Positions 33,907 to 42,140 of a stretch of DNA of 64,000 nucleotides are shown here, piece after piece. The notes below the pieces were generated by a model. The model was given only the letters and a program-made list of their open reading frames with translations. It had not been told where the DNA came from and did no database searches. This DNA is from Epsilonproteobacteria bacterium UBA4036 (GTDB taxonomy: Bacteria > Campylobacterota > Campylobacteria > Campylobacterales > Arcobacteraceae). Position numbers and translations under genes: made by a program. Each line of letters opens with the position of its first letter. The stretch's first letter is position 1. The stretch lies in the NCBI GenBank assembly GCA_002382325.1, contig DGAG01000002.1:1-64000 (forward strand). Reading direction: 5' to 3'.

Positions 33907-34437
33907 TTAAATTTTCTTCAAATAATACCCTACTCCAAACACAATGGTTAAAATAACAGCTACGCCATAATATTTATACTCTTCGGTATACGTTAAAAAC
34001 AACTCACCCATAAAATAACTGGCATATCCAACGACAACTGCCCAAAGCATTGTGGCTAATACGTTAAACATCATAAATTTTTTAGCATTGTATTTAGTTA
34101 AACCCATTGCCAAAGGAATGAGCGTTTTAATACCGTAAATGTATTTTTGAATAACCACCACATACGAACCGTATCGTCGCATCATAAGATGAGCTAAGGC
34201 AACTTTTCTGCCGTATTTTTTCATCATCTCTTTGGCATACTGTTTATTATTTCGTGCAAGTAAAAATAAAAATTGATCCCCAATAAAATTGGCACTTCCT
34301 GCAACAATAATGGATGCCACAATATTTAAATCACCGGCATAAGACAAAACTCCAGCAACAGCTAAAGCTAAAAATCCACCACCAAAAGAGTACAAAAATA
34401 AAATAATGTATCCCCACTCTTTAATCAACTCTTCCAA
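33907..34437 (-). CDS. DedA-family membrane protein
   Basis: A 176-aa membrane protein with at least four hydrophobic segments and the DedA/SNARE-associated pattern (GGGFLALAVAGVLSYAGDLN, GDQFLFLLARNNK, the Arg-rich RRYGSYVVVIQKYIYGIKTLIPLAMG). DedA proteins act in lipid-carrier or phospholipid translocation. Start is TTG directly after the upstream stop codon (TAATTG), with AAAGGA inside the preceding gene, so it is translationally coupled to that hypothetical gene. Confidence 0.85.
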   Translation of the reverse strand: MEELIKEWGYIILFLYSFGGGFLALAVAGVLSYAGDLNIVASIIVAGSANFIGDQFLFLLARNNKQYAKEMMKKYGRKVALAHLMMRRYGSYVVVIQKYIYGIKTLIPLAMGLTKYNAKKFMMFNVLATMLWAVVVGYASYFMGELFLTYTEEYKYYGVAVILTIVFGVGYYLKKI

Positions 34438-35079
34438 TTATTGTCCTTTATAGTTAAAAAATTCTAATGCCTCTTTTTCATCGGCTTCCAATTCATCTAA
34501 AAAAAGTTCTTCTTTTTCTATTTTTTCGTTAATTTGTACCCGTACAAACTCACACATTTTTTCTTTGGCTTGTTCAATATCATTTAAAATCACAAAGCCG
34601 TTAAAGTGCATGCCGTTATCATAATAAACAAAAATACCTTCACACTCTTTTTCTAAATGATTGCACAACGTTCGATAATCAATATTTAAAGAGATGGCTT
34701 GCCAACCAATATCTTCAAGCTCTTTTTCTTCAAACACTTCAACTCCATCAGTTTGGTGGTCAAAATAAGTCATTCTGTCTTGATTAAGTCCAATAATATC
34801 TTGCCATGCTCCCACAGGGGTAATTTGCCCTTGTGTTGCTGTGGTTTGAAGTTTGTACTCTTTACCAAAAAGGGTTTCAAGAATCGTTTGAATCTGCGTA
34901 GAATCAAACGTCATGTCATTTTTGGTTTTAAACACCAACGGTGTTTTTTTTGATGCTTCATTCAAGGCATAAATATTGCCATAGAAATCCATTTCAAATG
35001 CTTTTTTTGAATTAATGAACTCTATTATTGTTGAAATATCAAAATTTATTTTCAAATCTTTTATATTAAATTCTTCCAT
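34438..35079 (-). CDS. Hypothetical cytoplasmic protein
   Basis: A 213-aa soluble, acidic protein with no signal or membrane segment. Notable stretches are PVGAWQDIIGLNQDRMTYFDH, FVYYDNGMHFNGFVIL and a Glu-rich C-terminal helix (LFLDELEADEKEALEFF). I do not recognise a family. It is coupled to the DedA gene that follows. A leftward TACAAT box precedes it. The large inverted repeat at 35155-35207 lies in its upstream region and may control it. Confidence 0.7.
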   Translation of the reverse strand: MEEFNIKDLKINFDISTIIEFINSKKAFEMDFYGNIYALNEASKKTPLVFKTKNDMTFDSTQIQTILETLFGKEYKLQTTATQGQITPVGAWQDIIGLNQDRMTYFDHQTDGVEVFEEKELEDIGWQAISLNIDYRTLCNHLEKECEGIFVYYDNGMHFNGFVILNDIEQAKEKMCEFVRVQINEKIEKEELFLDELEADEKEALEFFNYKGQ

Positions 35080-35154
35080 TTTTTTTCCTAAAATCTCTAA
35101 GATATGCGATTCTATCGTAATTGTATTTAAACTTATATTGCAACAAAACTTAAA

Positions 35155-35207
35155 TAGGACTAAAACTATCCTATTATATTTTTTTAATTAGGATAGTTTT
35201 TGTCCTA
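35155..35207. repeat. Nested 19-bp inverted repeat
   Basis: TAGGACTAAAACTATCCTA (35155-35173) and TAGGATAGTTTTTGTCCTA (35189-35207) are inverted copies with one mismatch, separated by 15 AT-rich nt. Each arm also has TAGGA-N9-TCCTA symmetry, so the element contains two operator-like units or one strong cruciform. No terminator tail. Confidence 0.75.
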
Positions 35208-35275
35208 CTTTGTTAAAATTTCTTCAAGTAAGTGATTACTTAGGTTTTAAACAGAAATCCTGTTTATAATTTCAA

Positions 35276-35362
35276 ATTTTATTTGAATTATGTCATACAA
35301 TTTACAAAAAGAGCAATGCGTTAACTCCCCCTCTTCTTCTCCTTACGCATTGCTTTTTTTAT
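35276..35362 (+). ncRNA. Candidate small RNA with C/U-rich terminator loop
   Basis: A rightward TATAAT at 35265-35270 predicts a start near 35277. About 35 nt later a perfect 10-bp stem AGCAATGCGT / ACGCATTGCT (35312-35321, 35345-35354) encloses a 23-nt loop made almost only of C and U (CUCCCCCUCUUCUUCUCCUU), followed by seven T. A C/U-rich terminator loop is the seed of the Helicobacter RepG small RNA. The hairpin can also end the leftward operon at 35384. No convincing ORF lies in it. Confidence 0.45.
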
Positions 35363-35383
35363 TGCCCATAAAAAATCAAAGAA

Positions 35384-35953
35384 TTACCCCAAACGATGAT
35401 GAAAATAGTAAGAAAACGCATTCTCTTTTGTTAAACTTATATCAAAATCAATATCCATTTTTTTCTCTTTCGCATAACTGTACTCTTCATTGTCCTCTTT
35501 TAAACACGTCAAAAGTTTGTGATACAAATCCCCTTTGGTGTCGATAATAAACGTATCTTTATACATTTCAAAAATATGAATAAGATGAAGGACAAACGTA
35601 TGATTAATCGTATAACTGCTCAAGGTATAATTTTCAAACTTTTGCTCATCGATTAAAACCATAGAGTTCAGTTTGAGTTTGTCTTTAAAAAACGATTGAT
35701 ATGCTCCAAACGCATCGGTATTCCACGCACAATCACTGTCTAAACGAATGTATTCTAAAAAAATATCTCGGTTCTTAATGGTAAACGCTTCAATCGTATA
35801 AGGGTCGTGTCTTGTTTTATAATCAAAATTCTCTAACTTATAACTTAACATTTCATTGGAATCAATTTGAAATTTGAGTTCATTTTCATCAAAACTAAAA
35901 ATGGGCAACGATGCTTTTGCTATTTTTTTTAATATTCTTTTCCAAAAATTCAT
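35384..35953 (-). CDS. Hypothetical protein, paralogue of the upstream lipoprotein
   Basis: A 189-aa protein starting at ATG 35953 with GGGAG upstream. The N-terminus is basic and amphipathic (MNFWKRILKKIAKASLP) with no signal peptide. The C-terminal half resembles the next gene upstream: both have FIIDxKG, a charged stretch, then a DxSL motif followed by NAF/NVF and YYF/GYF. Function unknown. The two probably arose by duplication, one kept inside the cell and one exported. Confidence 0.65.
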   Translation of the reverse strand: MNFWKRILKKIAKASLPIFSFDENELKFQIDSNEMLSYKLENFDYKTRHDPYTIEAFTIKNRDIFLEYIRLDSDCAWNTDAFGAYQSFFKDKLKLNSMVLIDEQKFENYTLSSYTINHTFVLHLIHIFEMYKDTFIIDTKGDLYHKLLTCLKEDNEEYSYAKEKKMDIDFDISLTKENAFSYYFHHRLG

Positions 35954-35970
35954 CCCAACTCCCACTTAAC

Positions 35971-36579
35971 TTACTTAGAAAAATCTTCTGACATTTTAGT
36001 AAAATAGCCTTTAAAAACATTCATTTTAACCAAGCTGTAGTCATAATTTGTTTCAAATCTTTTTTTGTCTAAAAAAGAACTGTGATACGAAGCATCAAAG
36101 TGTTGTAAAATCTCTTGTGAAAGTACGCCTTTTTGGTCAATAATAAACGTGAAAGTAAACGGTGAAAAGATATAAATGAAGTTAATATACTCCACATCAT
36201 TGATTTTATACGTGTAAAACTCATAATTTTTATACTGTTTAACTTCAATTTGTTCAAAATGTTTCAGCTTTAAATTCTCTTTGAATTCATATAAAAATAT
36301 GCCCGATGTTTCACTGTTAAATTGGCAATTGGAGTGCAAATCGATGTGTTCTATAAAAAGTTTACCCCAAGTAGGACTCTTGTCATGTAAAGTATAAGAA
36401 AAGGAAGAACACCCATCAAATTGTGGTGTTACGCTGGGGTTATACAGTTTTACTGTATAAGAGGTGTCATTGGAAACATTAAAAACCAACTCATGGCTTT
36501 TGTTATTGTAAGAGTAACTTAACGCCGAACACGAAGAGAAGAACAAAGCCAATAAAACAAGAAAAATATACCGAAACAT
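35971..36579 (-). CDS. Putative lipoprotein
   Basis: A 202-aa protein with a hydrophobic leader ending in a lipobox-like FFSSC (Cys17). The mature part is beta-rich (SYNNKSHELVFNVSNDTSYTVKLY, KLFIEHIDLHSNC) with a FIIDQKGVL segment shared with its downstream paralogue. Function unknown; an envelope location is likely. The downstream paralogue follows within about 18 nt, forming a two-gene operon. Confidence 0.65.
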   Translation of the reverse strand: MFRYIFLVLLALFFSSCSALSYSYNNKSHELVFNVSNDTSYTVKLYNPSVTPQFDGCSSFSYTLHDKSPTWGKLFIEHIDLHSNCQFNSETSGIFLYEFKENLKLKHFEQIEVKQYKNYEFYTYKINDVEYINFIYIFSPFTFTFIIDQKGVLSQEILQHFDASYHSSFLDKKRFETNYDYSLVKMNVFKGYFTKMSEDFSK

Positions 36580-36629
36580 ATGAACTCCTTTTTTTAAAGT
36601 ATATCATAAGTTTTAGTGCTCTTTTGGGC

Positions 36630-36737
36630 TTATTTACCCCGTTTAAAAGGAATTTTACCTTTTTGAATCTGTTTTTCACTTTTTAATACAAATCCAAACA
36701 ATACTAAACTCACAAGTGTAATAACCGCATAAATCAA
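36630..36737 (-). CDS. Small single-pass membrane protein (35 aa)
   Basis: TTG start with AGGAG 6 nt upstream. The protein begins MIYAVITLVSLVLFGFVLKS, one transmembrane helix, followed by a basic Gln/Lys tail (KQIQKGKIPFKRGK). I do not recognise it. The good ribosome-binding site and hydrophobic/basic layout support it being real. Confidence 0.5.
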   Translation of the reverse strand: MIYAVITLVSLVLFGFVLKSEKQIQKGKIPFKRGK

Positions 36738-36820
36738 AGAACTCTCCTAAAAATTTTTCGTATTTTACAAAAAATAGTTTTGAATAAAATAAAATATTTC
36801 AATTTGTAATGAAAAGTTGT

Positions 36821-36826
36821 TATAAT
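36821..36826 (+). promoter_or_regulatory. -10 box TATAAT for the 36857 gene
   Basis: TATAAT with predicted start near 36833. It lies downstream of an in-frame ATG at 36809, which shows that the true start is the later ATG at 36857 with AAGGAGA. Confidence 0.55.
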
Positions 36827-36856
36827 TTAACCTATGAAAAAAGAAGGAGAGAGATT

Positions 36857-37318
36857 ATGAATATCAAAGATGAATTCTCAAAATATAACATCATCAATAA
36901 CCTTGCAAAATATGAGATGTATTATCAAATCACGTTAGGAAAAATGATCAGCGACACACAACTTACCCCTGTTAAAACCGAAGTGGATTTTAAAGAGGCA
37001 TTGGGCTCAATTTATCAAATGCTCAAAGAACTGCAAACCCTACCCGATGCCAAACGAATCTACGAGATGGAACTTCTAAAACAAGCCTCAATGGATGCCG
37101 TACAATACTTTATCAATGAAAATATGCAAAGTGTCAAAGACGGGCATTTTGAAGTTGAACCCATCATCAATCAAATCAACGACAATGAATTTTTTGATAA
37201 AGAGATGAAAGATTTATGCAAAAGAAATATGATCAACCAAATGATGAAATGGCACGAATTCATCACCGATGAAATCGCCGATTCTATTGCCAATGAAGTT
37301 TTGAAATTGGAAAGCTAA
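36857..37318 (+). CDS. Hypothetical helical protein
   Basis: A 153-aa soluble, mostly helical protein (EFSKYNIINNLAKYEMYYQ, MKWHEFITDEIADSIANEVL). It has no signal or membrane segment and I do not recognise a family. It carries its own promoter and a strong ribosome-binding site. It is convergent with the HEPN gene. Confidence 0.7.
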   Translation: MNIKDEFSKYNIINNLAKYEMYYQITLGKMISDTQLTPVKTEVDFKEALGSIYQMLKELQTLPDAKRIYEMELLKQASMDAVQYFINENMQSVKDGHFEVEPIINQINDNEFFDKEMKDLCKRNMINQMMKWHEFITDEIADSIANEVLKLES

Positions 37319-37356
37319 ATAACAAATTTATTTAGTGACTTGGTGACTTAAATTTA

Positions 37357-37707
37357 TTAAAGTTTTTCAATTATAGCTTGGATTTCTTGTTTTAAGGGAT
37401 TCATTTTAAGTACAATTATTTCCCAAATTTCATCGGCATCAATACCAAAATAATTATGGGCTACAATATTTCTAAAATCTTTAATTTTTTGCCAAGGTAC
37501 CAATGAATATTCATTTTTAAAATTATCATCCAGTTTGGAAATCATTTCACCAATGATGACAAACTGCATCATTGTAGCATCAAAATCTCTTTCATCATGA
37601 TAAAATTCATCAGCAGATTTATATGTACTTGTATATCTTTCAATCTTTTCTATGGCTTCAAGAATAGAGAGTAAAGAGAGTTTAGTTTTAGACATATTCA
37701 ACTTCAT
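37357..37707 (-). CDS. hepT: HEPN-domain toxin of a MNT-HEPN pair
   Basis: A 116-aa protein of the HepT/DUF86 family with the RNase motif R-x4-H-x-Y in DFRNIVAHNYFG, near residue 85. HepT proteins cleave RNA and are silenced by the MNT partner, which adds AMP to the Tyr. The start at 37707 has AGAGA at about 6 nt and overlaps the partner's end by 20 nt, so toxin production is coupled to the antitoxin. Confidence 0.88.
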   Translation of the reverse strand: MKLNMSKTKLSLLSILEAIEKIERYTSTYKSADEFYHDERDFDATMMQFVIIGEMISKLDDNFKNEYSLVPWQKIKDFRNIVAHNYFGIDADEIWEIIVLKMNPLKQEIQAIIEKL

Positions 37708-37984
37708 TTAAAATCTCTTTTTTAGCAAATGGTTTTAAATATTTTTCTCTGGCAATATCAACTTTTAGATTAAAATAGTTTTCTAAATCTCTCTTAAACT
37801 CAAATTTTTTAGCGTGAATATCAGTAAGGTTGTTTTCAAGTTCAACTAAAATATCAATATCACTGTTTTCTTTAGCATCATTTCTTACATAAGAGCCAAA
37901 TAATCCAAGCTTAGTAATACCAAATTTTTTTGAAAATTCATCTTTATGCTCACGAAGATAGTTAATAATATACTCTTTTGTCAC
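37688..37984 (-). CDS. mntA: MNT nucleotidyltransferase antitoxin
   Basis: A 98-aa minimal nucleotidyltransferase with GLFGSYVRNDAKENSDIDIL, the GS...D.D catalytic motif, at about residues 27-46. Family members AMPylate and neutralise the HEPN toxin encoded just downstream. It is the first gene of the two-gene unit. The pair is a typical portable toxin-antitoxin module; no other mobile-element sign was found next to it. Confidence 0.88.
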   Translation of the reverse strand: MTKEYIINYLREHKDEFSKKFGITKLGLFGSYVRNDAKENSDIDILVELENNLTDIHAKKFEFKRDLENYFNLKVDIAREKYLKPFAKKEILNEVEYV

Positions 37985-38074
37985 TTTAATCCTTATTTGT
38001 GGATAAATTATAACATAATTATAATTTCGATTGACCTAAAAAAAGTTAAAAGAATTAGTTGTATGTAGATTCAA

Positions 38075-38142
38075 GGCGCAAATTGTTTTTATTGATTGAG
38101 CGTACTAAAGTACGTGATTGAGAAAAAAACTATTTGCAACGC
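38075..38142. repeat. Long imperfect intergenic palindrome
   Basis: The inner perfect stem CGTACT-AA-AGTACG (38101-38114) is flanked by direct repeats of GATTGAG on both sides. The outer arms are GGCGCAAATTGTTTTT (38075-38090) and its near-complement ending GCAACGCC (38142). It sits downstream of htpG. The layered symmetry looks like a dispersed REP-like repeat that may also stop transcription. Confidence 0.65.
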
Positions 38143-38172
38143 CGAAGATGCGTGCAAATAGTTCTTTTATTT

Positions 38173-40083
38173 TTATAGAGCTTTTGCAGTAATTCTGTTT
38201 AGTCTTTGCGCAAACGCTACTGCATCCGTGATTTCCATACCTTCACTTAATTTTGCTTGGTCTAATAGTACCCATGAAACATCTTCAAGTAGCGATTCAT
38301 CGGAACAACTATTAAGTTTTTTAACAATATCATGCTCAGGGTTGACTTCTAAAATAGGAGCCGTTTCTGGCATACTTTGTCCCATGGCTCTCATCATTTG
38401 CATCATTTGTGCCATTTGTGCATCACCGGCATCTTTGACGACACACGAAGGCGATTGGCTTAATCGGTTTGTTACTCGTACATCTGTAACGGCTTCACCT
38501 AAAATGTCTTTGATTTTTTTAGTAATATCTTGGAATTTCTCTTCCACTTCTTTTTTGGCTTCTTCGGTTTGTTCAACTTTTGGAGCTTCGCAAGATGTTA
38601 CGTCTTTAAATTCCCACTCTTGATATGTTCCATACATTGGTGTAATAATTTCATCGATTTCTTTATCGTCTAAAATAAGTACTTCAATATCGTTTTTCTT
38701 ATACGCTTCAAGTAAAGGTGAGTTTCGAAGGACTTTTTCATTTTCACCAACAATATAGTAGATGGCTTTTTGTTCCACATCGGCACTCTCTTTATATTTT
38801 GACAATGAGGTCATTTCACCCAATTGAGTCTTAGACGATTTAAATCGAATCAACTCTAAAATAGCCTCTTTATTGGTAAAATCTTGATAAGCACCCTCTT
38901 TTAATGGTCGGTTATATTCAGCAATAAACTCTTTGTATTTCTCTTCATCTTTTGAAAGTTTTTTAATTTCGCCTAAGATTTTTTTGACTGAACTTTGTTT
39001 GATATTGGCTAAGATTCGATTCTCTTGTAAAATCTCTCTTGAGACATTTAACGGTAAATCTTCTGAATCAATAATTCCTCGTACAAATCTAAGGTAGGTT
39101 GGTAGAAGCTCTTTTTCACTGTCCGTAATAAAAACTCGTTTAACATAAAGTTTAACGCCTGGTTGATAGTCTGCTCGGTACATATCCATAGGGGCTTTTT
39201 TAGGGACATAAAAAAGTGTGGTATATTCACTTACCCCTTCTGCTTTTGTGTGAATAGTCAGCATGGGGTCAGTTGAGTCGTGTGAGATTGATTTGTAAAA
39301 ATCGTTGTACTCTTCTGTTTTTAGTTTTGCTTTTGGTTGCATCCATAAAGCGGTGGCTTCATTGATTTTTTCATGTCGTTTTTCAGTAGTTTTTTTTGCT
39401 TCTTTACCTGCTTTTTTATCTTCTTCACTTAACTCTTCTGTTACTTCTTCTTGATAGTTTAAGAAAATTGGATACGCAATATGGTTAGAGTATTTTCCTA
39501 CGATATTTTTGATTCTGTATTTGCTTGCAAACTCAGAAACTTCATCGTCTTTGAGTTTAATGTAAATCACTGTTCCAGAGTTCTCTTTGGTTGCGGATGC
39601 TAAATCAAACTCCCCTGTTCCTGTACTTGACCATTTGTAAGCAACTTCTTCCCCTGCTTTTTTAGAAATAACATCCACACTTGATGCCACCATAAATACA
39701 GAGTAAAAACCAACACCAAATTGTCCGATTAAATTTGAATCTTTTTTCGCATCACCCGTTAAGTTTTCCACAAATGACTTTGTACCCGATTTTGCAATCG
39801 TACCAATAGAAGCGATTAAGTCTTCTTCATTCATACCAATACCGTTGTCAGAAATTGTTAAAGACTTATCTGCTTCATCAAAAGAGATATTAATCTCCCC
39901 TTTCCAGTCTGCATAGTTGTCTTTTAAATTTTCATCGGTAAGTCTTAAGTAGTTTAATTTATCAATCGCGTCACTTGCGTTTGATACAAGTTCTCGTATA
40001 AAAATCTCTTTATTTGAGTATAAAGAGTGTGTCATTAAGTGTAAAAGTTGCCCAACTTCTGTCTGAAATTGATGTTTTGCCAT
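38173..40083 (-). CDS. htpG: HSP90-family chaperone HtpG
   Basis: A 636-aa chaperone. The GHKL ATPase motifs are clear: FIRELVSNASDAIDKL, DNGIGM, GTIAKSGTKSF and GQFGVGFYSVFMVA. The middle domain has RGIIDSEDLPLNVSREILQ. Length is typical. AGGAG precedes the ATG. A CIRCE-like element (40164-40190) lies upstream, so HrcA-controlled heat induction is likely, as for other chaperone genes in the phylum. Confidence 0.97.
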   Translation of the reverse strand: MAKHQFQTEVGQLLHLMTHSLYSNKEIFIRELVSNASDAIDKLNYLRLTDENLKDNYADWKGEINISFDEADKSLTISDNGIGMNEEDLIASIGTIAKSGTKSFVENLTGDAKKDSNLIGQFGVGFYSVFMVASSVDVISKKAGEEVAYKWSSTGTGEFDLASATKENSGTVIYIKLKDDEVSEFASKYRIKNIVGKYSNHIAYPIFLNYQEEVTEELSEEDKKAGKEAKKTTEKRHEKINEATALWMQPKAKLKTEEYNDFYKSISHDSTDPMLTIHTKAEGVSEYTTLFYVPKKAPMDMYRADYQPGVKLYVKRVFITDSEKELLPTYLRFVRGIIDSEDLPLNVSREILQENRILANIKQSSVKKILGEIKKLSKDEEKYKEFIAEYNRPLKEGAYQDFTNKEAILELIRFKSSKTQLGEMTSLSKYKESADVEQKAIYYIVGENEKVLRNSPLLEAYKKNDIEVLILDDKEIDEIITPMYGTYQEWEFKDVTSCEAPKVEQTEEAKKEVEEKFQDITKKIKDILGEAVTDVRVTNRLSQSPSCVVKDAGDAQMAQMMQMMRAMGQSMPETAPILEVNPEHDIVKKLNSCSDESLLEDVSWVLLDQAKLSEGMEITDAVAFAQRLNRITAKAL

Positions 40084-40163
40084 AAATTTCTCCTATAATT
40101 TTTTTAATTTGTTCTGAAATTTTATCACAACTTTATAAAACTAGGCTAAAGTTTTAAAGAAAA

Positions 40164-40190
40164 TTAGCACTTTTAATATTAAAGTGCTAA
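40164..40190. promoter_or_regulatory. CIRCE-like HrcA operator
   Basis: TTAGCACTT-N9-AAGTGCTAA, against the CIRCE consensus TTAGCACTC-N9-GAGTGCTAA. Arm length and 9-nt spacer are exact; only the innermost pair differs, and it does so symmetrically. Predicted -10 boxes are TAAAAT at 40124-40119 for htpG and TAAAAT at 40218-40223 for ciaB, so the operator lies between two divergent promoters. Confidence 0.8.
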
Positions 40191-40251
40191 TTTAAGATAA
40201 AAACAACTCTTTTTTGATAAAATACTTCATCTTTAAAAGGACAGATAAATT

Positions 40252-42135
40252 ATGACACAAGAACAATTTTTAAACGATGTAAGCACCTTGTATGCTTACT
40301 TAGATAATCAAAAAAACAGTATCAACCAACTTATCACTCATTTGGAAAATAAAAACTATAACGAGCTTACACTCATCAATGAGTTTGCCATTGTTTTAGG
40401 TCTTGAAAATCCCGATGACACTATTCGTTTGGCTTTAATCACACGATTGGTCAATTTACGAGATGATTCATTGGTACAAGTACTTAAAAAACTGGGAAAA
40501 AACGAGCAAGAAGTGATTGAACTTCAAGAAAAAGCGTACGGTTTTGTACGAAGTTTTTGGGAAGAAAAACACAAAACTACCTTGGAATTTATCAAAAAAG
40601 AAAAACTTCTTACACCTTTTTATCAAGCCATTTTTGAAGGAGTTTACCACGTTGGAACTCAAATGAGTCTTTGGCAAAGCAAATGGACTTCACATATCAT
40701 CAATGGGGTCAACAAAGAGTTGCTTGAAAAGTTTGAAGGCAATGAGGCAAAAGTATTCGAATATTTGGAAGAAAACAAACTCTTTGATTTGGGACATAAT
40801 GGACAAATTGCGGACAGAAGTTACTCTGCTTTGGTTAAACAAAGCGATGGGACGTATGAAAGCCAAGCATATATACAAGCGTTTAAAAAAGAGACAACTG
40901 CTGTCATTAATGCGTTAGAAGAGTTTGTCGATAAACTCATTGAAGTAGAAGACGAAATTTATAATCAAAAATGGAATTATGTCGAATATTTACAAACCCT
41001 CATAAAAGCATTCAGTGAAAACAGAACTGATAAACTTGTAGAACAATGGGCACAAGTCGATAGAACTTGGATGAAAATCACTACACCTATTCAAATCGGG
41101 CATCCTTTGGAATATTATGAAGATCACTTTAGAAAAGCCGTTGCCTTAGAGTGGGATATTCGTCTTTCAAATCCAAACTTTGAGAAAAATGCCCAAAGAG
41201 CACAAAAAATCAAAAATATGTTTGCCACGATTTTCCACAGTTTTCATATTGGGGAAAAGTACGAACAACATAAAGCTATCTTTGATTTTTCAATGAAAAG
41301 TTTAGAGAAAGTCCAACTTTATATTGGACGACCCGCTTCATTTTATGCAGCTGAATTCAACGGGCTTTTTTCAGCACAAGTTGTACCCAACGACGAAATC
41401 GTTTCAAAAGATGAAGGCAAAAAAATCTTTGCCTTTAGCGATGAGATTTTACAAACCAGCCGTGCAAAACCCTTTTTAAAACTCTCACAAGAGATTTTTG
41501 GACAAGAGTTTTTAACACAAGACAGAAACTTCTTATTTAAAGAAGATGCAAAATGGCACCAAGTCTATGATATCACCACTATTGGGCATGAGTACGGACA
41601 TATTTTATGGTGCGATGATGAAACCGAGTCAGCCATGAACAAAACAGGAAACTTTAAAAACATCGAAGAGTTTAAAGCCACCACAGGAGGATTGGTTTCA
41701 TTTTTTATTGGAACCTCTGAGAGTGAATTGAGTTTACAAGTATTAATCGACACCATCAAACGCTCTGTGGGATTGATTGGTTGGATGGAAGTTGATGAAG
41801 TACAACCATACTATTGCGAGGGACTTATTCATTTAACGGGGCTTTTCGAAAGCAAAGTTTTAACGTGGGAAAATCAAAAACTCAATATTGATTTGGGTGA
41901 AGATGCGTTTGTGGCATTGAAACAATGGTACATCAAAACGTACCAAGAGTTGGCATTGCACTATTTAGATAAAAAAGATGCTACTTTGTTTTTAAATCAA
42001 TTTGCCACAAAAACAGGCAAATACTTTATGCCCAACAATGCCATCATTTCAGATTTTGTCACGCACTACTTTGAACGATACAAAGCCATCGGGCAAGAGT
42101 TGGATACCCTTGATTCTAAAAGTAATTATCGATAA
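40252..42135 (+). CDS. ciaB: CiaB-type protein with zinc-metalloprotease motif
   Basis: A 627-aa homologue of Campylobacter invasion antigen B. Stretches I recall as shared include PIQIGHPLEYYEDHFRKAVA, GLFSAQVVPNDE, NFKNIEEFKATTGG and YYCEGLIHL. It also carries TTIGHEYGHILW (HEXXH variant at about residues 446-450) with a later Glu-rich segment, the arrangement of gluzincin peptidases, so a peptidase activity is plausible. No signal peptide. It is found widely in Arcobacter, including free-living strains, so the invasion name may mislead. The promoter shares a CIRCE-like operator with htpG. Confidence 0.88.
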   Translation: MTQEQFLNDVSTLYAYLDNQKNSINQLITHLENKNYNELTLINEFAIVLGLENPDDTIRLALITRLVNLRDDSLVQVLKKLGKNEQEVIELQEKAYGFVRSFWEEKHKTTLEFIKKEKLLTPFYQAIFEGVYHVGTQMSLWQSKWTSHIINGVNKELLEKFEGNEAKVFEYLEENKLFDLGHNGQIADRSYSALVKQSDGTYESQAYIQAFKKETTAVINALEEFVDKLIEVEDEIYNQKWNYVEYLQTLIKAFSENRTDKLVEQWAQVDRTWMKITTPIQIGHPLEYYEDHFRKAVALEWDIRLSNPNFEKNAQRAQKIKNMFATIFHSFHIGEKYEQHKAIFDFSMKSLEKVQLYIGRPASFYAAEFNGLFSAQVVPNDEIVSKDEGKKIFAFSDEILQTSRAKPFLKLSQEIFGQEFLTQDRNFLFKEDAKWHQVYDITTIGHEYGHILWCDDETESAMNKTGNFKNIEEFKATTGGLVSFFIGTSESELSLQVLIDTIKRSVGLIGWMEVDEVQPYYCEGLIHLTGLFESKVLTWENQKLNIDLGEDAFVALKQWYIKTYQELALHYLDKKDATLFLNQFATKTGKYFMPNNAIISDFVTHYFERYKAIGQELDTLDSKSNYR

Positions 42136-42140
42136 AATAT

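Noticed and set aside
35290..35547. An 85-codon plus-strand frame running through the 35.3-kb hairpin
   Set aside because: It passes through a terminator stem and then antisense through a hypothetical gene, and has no ribosome-binding site. The stretch is better explained as a small RNA or terminator.
37357..37984. New defence island around the MNT-HEPN pair
   Set aside because: The pair is a known toxin-antitoxin type and its neighbours (a hypothetical protein and htpG) show no defence link.
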